Part shown: positions 1-5,092 of the stretch, piece by piece | Layout: each line of letters starts with the position of its first letter | Position numbering within the stretch: position 1 is the stretch's first letter | Source: JAUYIV01 sp040882645 | GTDB lineage: Bacteria > Actinomycetota > Acidimicrobiia > Spongiisociales > UBA11373 | DNA: 7,267 bases | Assembly: GCA_040882645.1 (NCBI GenBank) | Contig: JBBEAX010000016.1 | Coordinates: forward strand, 1-7,267 | Direction: 5' to 3' | The notes under the pieces: generated by a model | Told to the model about the DNA's origin: nothing | Seen by the model: the letters and a program-made list of their open reading frames with translations, nothing else | The model's database searches: none | Made by a program: the position numbers and the translations under genes

Positions 1-2603
1 GGCTCCACCAGTGCGGCCTGCCGAAGGCCATGGCGCTGGAACTGTTCAAGCCGTTCGTGATGAAGCGCCTGGTCGACCTCGACCTGGCTCAGAACATCAA
101 GGCGGCGAAGCGGATGGTCGAGCGGCAGCGGCCCCAGGTGTGGGACGTGCTCGCCGAGGTGATCGAGGAGCACCCCGTTCTGCTGAACCGCGCGCCCACC
201 CTCCACCGACTCGGCATCCAGGCTTTTGAGCCGGTGCTGGTCGAGGGCAAGGCGATCCAGATCCATCCGCTGGTCTGCGAAGCATTCAATGCCGACTTCG
301 ACGGTGATCAGATGGCGGTCCACCTGCCGTTGTCCGCCGAGGCCCAGGCCGAGGCGCGGGTGCTCATGCTGAGCACCAACAACGTGCTGTCGCCGGCGAG
401 CGGTCGTCCGATCGTCACGCCGAGCCAGGACATGATCATCGGCATCTACTACCTGTCGGAGATCGTCGAGGACGCCAAGGGCCACGGGCGGGTGTTCGGC
501 AGCCTCGATGAGGCGCAGATGGCCTATGACCTCGGTGAGCTCAGCGTGCACGCCCCGATCAGGATCCGCGTCGGCGATCTCGCCGGTGACCCCGACCTGT
601 ACACGGAACTGCGCGATCACCTTGGAGATCTCATTCCCGCCGATCCCGTCGACGGGGCGGTCCCTTACGACACCACCTTCGGGCGAACACTGCTCAACTC
701 GGCTTTGCCGCCGGACTTCCCGTTCATCAACGGGATGGTGCTGAAGGGCGACGTCCGGCTCCTCATCGAGGAGGTCATCGAGCGCTACGACAAGAAGCAA
801 GTGGCCGAGTTCCTCGACGGGATCAAGGACCTCGGATTCCACTTCGCGACTCGCGCCGGTCTGACGATCGGCCTCGACGACGTGAAAACCCCGGAGAACA
901 AGGCGCAGATCCTCGAGGAGTACGAGGCGAGGGCGGCCAAGGTCGAGGAGCTGTTCCAGCAGGGCATCATCACCGACGATGAGCGCCGCCAGGAACTGAT
1001 CGAGATCTGGACCGAGGCGACGGACAAAGTCAAGGACGCCATGGAGCTGAGCCTGAAGGTCGATCAGTTCAACCCGATCGACATGATGGTGCGGTCCGGC
1101 GCCCGCGGAAACATCATGCAGGTGCGGCAGATCGCCGGCATGCGTGGTCTGGTGGCCAACCCACGGGGCGACATCATCCCGCGACCCATCAAGGCCAACT
1201 TCCGCGAGGGTCTGTCGGTTCTCGAGTACTTCATCTCGACGCACGGCGCCCGCAAGGGTCTGGCCGACACCGCGCTCCGCACCGCCGACTCGGGCTACCT
1301 GACCCGGCGGCTGGTCGACGTGTCGCAGGAAGTGCTGATCCACGACGAGGAGTCGGACGATCCCGGCATCCTGATCAAGGTGCGCGAGAAGGGCGAGCCC
1401 ATTCGCCATCTCCGCAACCGCATCTTTGGCCGGGTGCTGGCCGAGGACATCAAGATCGGGCGGAGCCTGCTCGACACCGCCAGCGGGCGGAAGCTGCGGG
1501 CCGGCGAGCTCATCGACCGCGAGGCGATGGTGTCGATCATGGCGGCCGAAGAGGTGGAGGAGATCCGGGTTCGCTCCCCGCTCACCGACACTTCCCGGTT
1601 CGGCGTCAGCGTGGCCTCCTACGGCCTCAGCCTGGCCACCGGCCGCATGGTCGAGCCTGGCGAGGCGGTAGGGATCATGGCCGCCCAGTCGATCGGCGAG
1701 CCTGGCACCCAGCTGACCATGCGTACCTTCCACACGGGCGGCGTCGCCGGTGAGGACATCACCCACGGTCTGCCCCGCGTCACCGAGCTGTTCGAAGCCC
1801 GGTCCCCCAAGGGCAAGGCGCCGATCTCAGAGGTGGGCGGAGTCATCCGCATCGACGACGACGAGGACGGCAAGCGCATCGTGGTCGTGGGCAAGGATGA
1901 GGAGGTCGCCTACCCGATCTCCCGCCGGGCCCGTCTCCGGGTCAAGGAGGGCCAGGACATCGAGCCGGGCACTCCGCTCACCGAGGGTCCGCTCGACCCG
2001 AAGGAGGTCCTCGAGATCATGGGCGTGCGGTCCGCGCAACGCTATCTGGTGGACGAGGTCCAGGAGGTCTACCGCAGCCAGGGCGTGGACATCCACGACA
2101 AGCACATCGAGCTGATCGTTCGAGCGATGCTGCGCCGGGTCCGGGTGGTGAACCCGGGTGACTCGCAGTTCCTGCCCGCCGAGCTGGTAGACGCCCAGGA
2201 GTTCCGCGAGGTGAACAAGCAGCTGGTGGCCGACGGCCAGAAGCCGGCAGAAGGTCGCCCGGAGCTGATGGGGATCACCAAGGCCTCACTGGCCACCGAC
2301 TCGTGGCTCTCGGCGGCCTCCTTCCAGGAGACCACCCGGGTGCTCACCGAGGCGGCGCTCCAGGGTCGGTCGGACTTCCTCCGCGGCCTCAAGGAGAACG
2401 TGATCATCGGCAAGCTGATCCCGGCCGGCACCGGCGCCGACAACTACCAGGTGGTGCAGCCCTCGCTGCCGGACGCCACGGTGGTCAGCGCGCTGGGTCT
2501 GTTCGGCGAGACCGCTGGCGAAAGCGAAAGCGACGCCCTCCCTGCCAACCCGGCCGAGTGGCTGGCTTCCCTGGGCGCCCAGGACGAAGACGAAGAGGAA
2601 TAG
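1..2603 (+). CDS. rpoC: DNA-directed RNA polymerase subunit beta' (5' end missing)
   Basis: Largest catalytic subunit of RNA polymerase. The frame is open from base 3 (LHQCGLPKAMALELFKPF) to TAG at 2601-2603, so the start lies outside the window; about 866 residues are visible of a protein usually near 1300 in actinobacteria. The active-site motif NADFDGDQMAVH begins at 288, with the three Mg-binding aspartates at 294, 300 and 306. The rim-helix region follows (about 900-1060), then the bridge helix (about 1242-1322), then the trigger loop LTMRTFHTGG (1713-1742) with catalytic Met 1719, Arg 1722 and His 1731. The trigger loop is continuous, without the large SI3 insertion of E. coli. The C-terminal region holds RPELMGITKASLATDSWLSA and ends in a short acidic tail, DEDEEE. 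Oddity: the four cysteines of the Zn2 site are all replaced (Ser 1353, Asp 1587, Ser 1608, Ser 1617), and only two cysteines remain in the visible protein (12 and 276). Family identity is certain. Confidence 0.98.
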   Translation, partial: LHQCGLPKAMALELFKPFVMKRLVDLDLAQNIKAAKRMVERQRPQVWDVLAEVIEEHPVLLNRAPTLHRLGIQAFEPVLVEGKAIQIHPLVCEAFNADFDGDQMAVHLPLSAEAQAEARVLMLSTNNVLSPASGRPIVTPSQDMIIGIYYLSEIVEDAKGHGRVFGSLDEAQMAYDLGELSVHAPIRIRVGDLAGDPDLYTELRDHLGDLIPADPVDGAVPYDTTFGRTLLNSALPPDFPFINGMVLKGDVRLLIEEVIERYDKKQVAEFLDGIKDLGFHFATRAGLTIGLDDVKTPENKAQILEEYEARAAKVEELFQQGIITDDERRQELIEIWTEATDKVKDAMELSLKVDQFNPIDMMVRSGARGNIMQVRQIAGMRGLVANPRGDIIPRPIKANFREGLSVLEYFISTHGARKGLADTALRTADSGYLTRRLVDVSQEVLIHDEESDDPGILIKVREKGEPIRHLRNRIFGRVLAEDIKIGRSLLDTASGRKLRAGELIDREAMVSIMAAEEVEEIRVRSPLTDTSRFGVSVASYGLSLATGRMVEPGEAVGIMAAQSIGEPGTQLTMRTFHTGGVAGEDITHGLPRVTELFEARSPKGKAPISEVGGVIRIDDDEDGKRIVVVGKDEEVAYPISRRARLRVKEGQDIEPGTPLTEGPLDPKEVLEIMGVRSAQRYLVDEVQEVYRSQGVDIHDKHIELIVRAMLRRVRVVNPGDSQFLPAELVDAQEFREVNKQLVADGQKPAEGRPELMGITKASLATDSWLSAASFQETTRVLTEAALQGRSDFLRGLKENVIIGKLIPAGTGADNYQVVQPSLPDATVVSALGLFGETAGESESDALPANPAEWLASLGAQDEDEEE

Positions 2604-2626
2604 GCATCGCCGACTTCCAATAACTC

Positions 2627-2656
2627 GAAACGGCCCGCCCCTCGGCGGGCCGTTTC
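2627..2656. terminator. Bidirectional intrinsic terminator between rpoC and the minus-strand membrane-protein gene
   Basis: A perfect 13-bp inverted repeat (GAAACGGCCCGCC at 2627-2639 and its complement at 2644-2656) with a 4-nt loop, CCTC. It lies 23 nt after the rpoC stop and 17 nt beyond the stop of the convergent minus-strand gene. The outer A/T pairs give a short T run (TTT) at the base of the stem in both directions, so it can plausibly stop transcription from both sides. The T tract is short, but a short tract is common in high-GC bacteria. Confidence 0.85.
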
Positions 2657-2673
2657 TGATTCGCGGGGCGTTG

Positions 2674-3042
2674 CTAACTCGCCGAGGCGACGTAGTAGAT
2701 GGCCAATGCGATGACCAGGACGATGCCCGCCAGTACCCCGAGGTTGAAGCGGTTCGAGGTCCGCTCGCGGCCCATCGTGACCTGGACCGGGCGGTCGGGG
2801 ATCACGTATACGTCGAAGAAGGTGTCCCAGAAGCCCTTTGCGACCCGATTCCGTGCCTCGAGGGGGAGCAGCGTCCGGGTACGGCCGAAGATCCACCGCG
2901 ATCCTACGCGTTCCAGAGTGCCGGTAGGTGGCGAGCCGTCGAGCGTGGCGACTTCGATATCGAACACGAGCGGGATGCTGCTGAAGCGCCGTCTGACGAT
3001 CAGCGACCGCTCGCCGGCGGCCACCGATTGGTTCTGATTCAT
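2674..3042 (-). CDS. Hypothetical small protein with a C-terminal membrane anchor
   Basis: 122 residues, family not recognised. Start is ATG at 3042-3040; an in-frame TAG only three codons upstream (3054-3052) rules out a longer form. The ribosome binding site is weak (AGG about 10 nt upstream). Residues 1-98 are soluble and rich in beta-type alternation (RSLIVRRRFSSIPLVFDIEV, FWDTFFDVYVIPDRPVQVTM) with many arginines. Residues about 100-119 (FNLGVLAGIVLVIALAIYYV) form one hydrophobic helix, followed by only a few residues (ASAS). The basic stretch before it (GRERTSNR) suggests that the main domain faces the cytoplasm, as in tail-anchored proteins. No signal peptide is seen. The gene lies downstream of deoD on the same strand, 131 nt away, and converges on rpoC. 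It could be read through from deoD or have its own promoter; none is evident. A coding call is favoured by the coherent soluble-plus-anchor design, but there is no family match. Confidence 0.6.
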   Translation of the reverse strand: MNQNQSVAAGERSLIVRRRFSSIPLVFDIEVATLDGSPPTGTLERVGSRWIFGRTRTLLPLEARNRVAKGFWDTFFDVYVIPDRPVQVTMGRERTSNRFNLGVLAGIVLVIALAIYYVASAS

Positions 3043-3055
3043 GGCGGCAACCTAG

Positions 3056-3184
3056 TTCGCAGCCGCCTCGCTGGCCGATGTGATCCGAAGCAAGGAGGCC
3101 AGCGCCCGGGAGAAGGACCGCGCTGCGCTGCCGCTGCTCAGGCGCACTCTCGAAGTGGCCGAAAGCCCCGTGATCAGAGGCTGA
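3056..3184 (+). pseudogene. C-terminal remnant of a nucleotidyltransferase/AbiEii-like protein
   Basis: The plus strand reads 42 codons to TGA at 3182-3184, beginning directly after an in-frame TAG (3053-3055). The peptide contains SLADVIRSKEASAREKDRAA followed by LPLLRRTLE. From memory, the pattern SL(A/D)D(V/I)IRSKEA..R.KD..ALP.L is the usual C-terminal end of minimal-nucleotidyltransferase and AbiEii-type proteins common in actinobacteria, often found in toxin-antitoxin-like pairs. No start codon, nucleotidyltransferase core (GSxxDxD) or upstream part is present; upstream frames give nothing similar. The fragment runs into the 3' end of deoD on the opposite strand by 11 nt. It is best explained as the stump of a gene whose 5' part was deleted, perhaps when the neighbouring minus-strand gene arrived. 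The family match is inferred, not searched. Confidence 0.6.
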
Positions 3185-3884
3185 CGACCGTCTCCAGCGC
3201 CAGTTCGACCATCTTGCCGACCGCGGTCTGCCGGTCCTCCGCCGACAGCTTCTCCTCGCTGATCAGGTGGTCGCTGACCATGGCCATCGCCAGTGCCCTA
3301 ACGCTGTGCTGGGCGGCGATGCCATAGATCCCCGCCGCTTCCATCTCCGCACCCAGCACCCCCATCGCCGCGATCCGTTGGAAGCGCTCGGGACGGGGGT
3401 CGTAGAACAGGTCGCCCGAGAACAGGTTGCCGACATGGACCTCGGTGCCGAGGCGCTCGGCCGCCTCGACCGCGGTGCGGAGCAGGTGAAAGTCGGCGAT
3501 CGCTGCGAAGTCGGCGCCGTCGAAGCGGGTGCGGTTGACACCCGAGTCGGTGCAGGCGCCCATGCCCAGGATGATTCCCCTAACCGGCACCGATTCCTGG
3601 AACGACCCGCAAGTACCCACCCGGATCAGGTTCTTGGCGCCGTACTCCGTGATCAGTTCGGTGACGTAGATCGAGGCCGACGGGATCCCCATCCCGGTGC
3701 CCATCGCGGATATAGGAGTGCCCTTGAACTCCCCGGTGAAGCCAAGCATTCCCCGCACCGCGGTGACTTCGCGGGCGTCGTCGAAGTAGTTGTCGGCGAT
3801 GTGCCTGGCGCGTAGCGGATCGCCGGGCAGGAGAATCGTCTCGGCGAAATCGCCGGATGCGGCTGAGATGTGCGGGGTGGGCAC
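3174..3884 (-). CDS. deoD: Purine nucleoside phosphorylase, DeoD type
   Basis: Cytoplasmic salvage enzyme that cleaves purine (deoxy)ribonucleosides with phosphate into base and (deoxy)ribose-1-phosphate; the family is hexameric. The chosen GTG start (3884-3882) gives 236 residues, close to the 239 of the E. coli enzyme. It begins with the family N-terminus PTPHISA and is preceded by GAGAGAGG (3900-3893), 8 nt away. The frame is open further upstream to 4007, but that extension is Arg-rich and unlike the family. Visible active-site residues, at E. coli position plus one: His5, Gly21 and Arg25 (GDPLRA), Arg44 (VRGMLGF), Arg88 (RVGTCGS), Phe160, Glu180-Met181-Glu182 (AEMEAAG), Ser204-Asp205 (VSDH; Asp is the proton donor) and Arg218. 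All are present, so it should be active. It is divergent from the str operon and sits where rpoC and rpsL are normally close neighbours. TGA stop at 3176-3174. Confidence 0.95.
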   Translation of the reverse strand: MPTPHISAASGDFAETILLPGDPLRARHIADNYFDDAREVTAVRGMLGFTGEFKGTPISAMGTGMGIPSASIYVTELITEYGAKNLIRVGTCGSFQESVPVRGIILGMGACTDSGVNRTRFDGADFAAIADFHLLRTAVEAAERLGTEVHVGNLFSGDLFYDPRPERFQRIAAMGVLGAEMEAAGIYGIAAQHSVRALAMAMVSDHLISEEKLSAEDRQTAVGKMVELALETVVSL

Positions 3885-3920
3885 TGACAGGTCCTCTCTC
3901 GGTTCCGCCCGTGAGGCTAA

Positions 3921-3944
3921 CGGTCGGTGATCAGCACCCGACCG
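3921..3944. repeat. Inverted repeat upstream of deoD
   Basis: CGGTCGG (3921-3927) and CCGACCG (3938-3944) form a 7-bp perfect inverted repeat around a 10-nt spacer that contains TGATCA. It lies 37-60 nt upstream of the deoD start, in the divergent deoD/rpsL region. It could be an operator or a hairpin in the deoD 5' leader. No convincing deoD promoter hexamers were found beside it, so its role is open. Confidence 0.3.
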
Positions 3945-4012
3945 AGTAGAACGCCTTCGAGCTGGCCTCCGGGAGCGGTTCGCGGCCCTACCTCTCCTCT
4001 CCCTCACCGACT

Positions 4013-4042
4013 TTGCCCTGGCTCGCCGCGCGTCCCTATACT
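4013..4042 (+). promoter_or_regulatory. Sigma70-type promoter of the str operon
   Basis: A -35-like TTGCCC (4013-4018) and a -10-like TATACT (4037-4042) are separated by 18 bp. The -10 matches five of six consensus bases and stands out in GC-rich surroundings. The expected start of transcription is about 4048-4051, which would put a short stable hairpin at the very 5' end of the RNA and give an untranslated leader of about 200 nt before rpsL. It drives rpsL-rpsG-fusA and probably tuf. Confidence 0.6.
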
Positions 4043-4050
4043 CCCCGCCT

Positions 4051-4064
4051 GGGACCTCGGTCCC
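4051..4064 (+). promoter_or_regulatory. 5'-terminal hairpin of the rpsL leader
   Basis: GGGAC (4051-4055) and GTCCC (4060-4064) enclose the 4-nt loop CTCG. It sits right after the predicted transcription start, where such a hairpin would protect the RNA 5' end. There is no T run after it, so it is not a terminator. Confidence 0.45.
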
Positions 4065-4066
4065 TT

Positions 4067-4131
4067 AGCCCCTTCTCATCGAAGGGCTGGTCCGGCTGCG
4101 ACCCGAGCCGGGCCTTTGGCCTGAGAAGGGG
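4067..4131 (+). promoter_or_regulatory. Candidate switchable RNA structure in the rpsL leader
   Basis: CCCCTTCTCA (4069-4078) is perfectly complementary over 10 bp to TGAGAAGGGG (4122-4131). The enclosed segment can fold two further hairpins: CCGGCT/AGCCGG (4092-4097/4106-4111) and a short GCC-TTT-GGC (about 4112-4120), giving a branched, three-way-junction shape. The left arm can instead form a local hairpin, CCCTTC/GAAGGG (4070-4075/4081-4086), which excludes the long stem. The right arm carries the purine-rich ribosome binding site of the short ORF that starts at 4137, so the long stem would hide it and the local hairpin would leave it free. No known riboswitch or ribosomal-leader class was recognised. 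The pairing is seen in the sequence; the switching is inferred. Confidence 0.5.
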
Positions 4132-4136
4132 GGCCA

Positions 4137-4238
4137 ATGGGTCGACGCGTCGACCGGGTTCTGCCCGGGACTGGCGAGTCGGCCTCCGCACGTGCAGCGC
4201 TCCGCACTTGGGGCTGCGCTGCGCCGACAACGACATAG
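4137..4238 (+). CDS. Possible 33-residue leader peptide upstream of rpsL
   Basis: A short ORF in the rpsL leader: ATG at 4137-4139, TAG at 4236-4238, 33 residues beginning MGRRVDRVLPGTGE and ending GCAAPTTT. Purine-rich GAGAAGGGGGG (4123-4133) lies just upstream as a plausible ribosome binding site, with a rather close spacing of about 4 nt. The stop falls 1 nt before the rpsL Shine-Dalgarno region and 14 nt before the rpsL GTG, a distance that permits translational coupling. The ORF runs through the large hairpin at 4178-4228, so ribosomes translating it would melt that structure. There is no run of identical codons as in classical attenuators. The peptide matches no family known to me. An ORF of this length can arise by chance in GC-rich DNA, so it is a candidate only. 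Confidence 0.35.
   Translation: MGRRVDRVLPGTGESASARAALRTWGCAAPTTT
4140..4168 (+). repeat. 16-bp perfect palindrome with adjoining hairpin
   Basis: GGTCGACGCGTCGACC (4140-4155) is a perfect 16-bp palindrome. Its last two bases also begin a 5-bp hairpin, CCGGG/CCCGG (4154-4158/4164-4168), with loop TTCTG. At the DNA level it could bind a dimeric regulator about 90-105 nt after the predicted transcription start. At the RNA level its two halves allow dimer (kissing) or hairpin pairing. No known operator was recognised. Confidence 0.4.
4178..4228 (+). promoter_or_regulatory. Large hairpin just upstream of the rpsL ribosome binding site
   Basis: GCAGCGC (4194-4200) pairs with GCGCTGC (4216-4222), and GTCGGC (4178-4183) with GCCGAC (4223-4228). 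This gives a 13-bp stem with a one-sided 10-nt bulge (4184-4193) and a 15-nt loop. The bulge side and loop carry a direct repeat, CTCCGCAC, at 4184-4191 and 4200-4207. The base lies 11 nt before the rpsL Shine-Dalgarno GGAGAGGG (4240-4247). No T run follows, so control of translation or binding by a ribosomal protein is more likely than termination. Confidence 0.45.
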
Positions 4239-4252
4239 TGGAGAGGGCACGA

Positions 4253-4621
4253 GTGCCGACCATACAGCAGCTGATCCGTCAGGGTCGGCGGCGGAAGCCG
4301 AACAAGGAGAAGACGCCGGGCCTCGCCGGGGCGCCACAGCGCCGCGGGGTATGCACCCGGGTCTATACGGTCACGCCCAAGAAGCCGAACTCCGCTCTTC
4401 GTAAGGTCTGCCGCGTCCGCCTCTCCTCTGGCACCGAAGTCACCGCCTACATCCCCGGTGAAGGCCACAACCTCCAGGAACACTCGATCGTCCTCATCCG
4501 CGGCGGTCGTGTGAAGGATCTCCCGGGTATCCGCTACAAGGTCATCCGCGGCACGCTCGATGCCGCCGGCGTCAGCGCCCGCAGGCAAGCCCGTTCCCGC
4601 TACGGATCGAAGAAGTCATGA
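4253..4621 (+). CDS. rpsL: 30S ribosomal protein S12
   Basis: Decoding-centre protein of the small ribosomal subunit. The GTG start at 4253 gives 122 residues, the usual length, beginning (M)PTIQQLIRQGR, with a strong Shine-Dalgarno GGAGAGGG at 4240-4247, 5 nt before the start. The frame is open upstream to 4013, but that extension runs through the promoter and leader and is not S12-like. Conserved core segments visible: PQRRGVCTRVYT, PKKPNSALRK (Lys43, a known streptomycin-resistance site, is wild type), EGHNLQEHSIVLIRGG, and RVKDLPG (Lys88 wild type; Asp89 is the residue methylthiolated by RimO in many bacteria). It reads KVCRVRL where many actinobacteria have KVARV. First gene of the str operon; its TGA overlaps the rpsG ATG (ATGA), so the two are translationally coupled. 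Confidence 0.98.
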   Translation: MPTIQQLIRQGRRRKPNKEKTPGLAGAPQRRGVCTRVYTVTPKKPNSALRKVCRVRLSSGTEVTAYIPGEGHNLQEHSIVLIRGGRVKDLPGIRYKVIRGTLDAAGVSARRQARSRYGSKKS

Positions 4622-5085
4622 GACGCGCCCCCGCCGAAGTACGCCAGATCGAAGCCGACCCGGTATTCCGGAGTGTGTTGGTCAGCCAGCTGATCAACAA
4701 GGTGCTCTGGAAGGGCAAGAAGCATCTCGCCCGCAAGGTCGTGTACGACGCCCTTGAACTCGTTGAGAAGCGCGCCGGTCAGGACCCGATCACGGTCCTC
4801 AAGAAGGCCATCGACAACGTGCGTCCCGCGGTCGAGGTGAAGTCACGCCGCGTCGGCGGTTCGGCGTATCAGGTGCCGATGGAGGTGAAGCCCCGTCGCG
4901 GCAACACCCTCGCGGTTCGCTGGCTCGTCGACTACGCCCGCAAGCGTCGCGAGAACTCGATGTCCGAGCGCCTGGCCAACGAGATCCTCGACGCCTCGAC
5001 GCGGCAGGGTGCCGCGTTCAAGCGCCGGGAAGACATCCACAAGATGGCGGAGTCGAACAAGGCCTTCGCCCACTACCGCTGGTAG
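4618..5085 (+). CDS. rpsG: 30S ribosomal protein S7
   Basis: Primary binder of the 3' major (head) domain of 16S rRNA, located near the exit site; in E. coli it is also the translational repressor of the str operon. 155 residues, normal for the family. Conserved stretches: DPVFRSVLVSQLINKVLWKG, VKSRRVGGSAYQVPMEV, ERLANEILDAS, KRREDIHKMAESNKAFAHYRW at the end. The ATG at 4618-4620 overlaps the rpsL TGA in an ATGA junction, with a weak GAAGAAG upstream, so reinitiation after rpsL is likely. The 98-nt rpsL-rpsG spacer that carries the S7 binding site in E. coli is absent, so any S7 feedback must act elsewhere. TAG stop at 5083-5085; fusA starts 7 nt later. Confidence 0.98.
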   Translation: MRRAPAEVRQIEADPVFRSVLVSQLINKVLWKGKKHLARKVVYDALELVEKRAGQDPITVLKKAIDNVRPAVEVKSRRVGGSAYQVPMEVKPRRGNTLAVRWLVDYARKRRENSMSERLANEILDASTRQGAAFKRREDIHKMAESNKAFAHYRW

Positions 5086-5092
5086 TCGAATC

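Noticed and set aside
3069..3104. 8-bp inverted repeat CGCTGGCC/GGCCAGCG with a 20-nt spacer, considered as a deoD terminator
   Set aside because: Short stem, wide loop and no T run; the same bases are explained as coding sequence of the gene remnant.
2671..3327. 218-codon plus-strand open frame across the membrane-protein gene and the end of deoD
   Set aside because: Its translation is low-complexity, Arg/Pro/Gly-rich and unlike any family. It is antisense to deoD and to a more coherent minus-strand frame, and it is in a different frame from the nucleotidyltransferase remnant.
3885..4007. Upstream extension of deoD to an ATG at 4007
   Set aside because: The 41 extra residues are Arg-rich and absent from DeoD proteins. 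The GTG at 3884 has GAGAGAGG 8 nt upstream and starts with PTPHISA.
3901..4010. Minus-strand promoter for deoD (for example TCTACT near 3946-3951)
   Set aside because: No acceptable -35 hexamer at the right distance; too weak to annotate.
4013..4252. Upstream extension of the rpsL frame
   Set aside because: It would run through the promoter -35 element and the structured leader and has no S12 similarity. The GTG at 4253 has a good ribosome binding site and the family N-terminus.
4370..4530. Possible streptomycin-resistance changes in rpsL
   Set aside because: Lys43 and Lys88 are both the wild-type residues.
5009..5092. Upstream extension of fusA into rpsG
   Set aside because: The extra 28 residues overlap rpsG in another frame and do not resemble EF-G; the ATG at 5093 fits the family.
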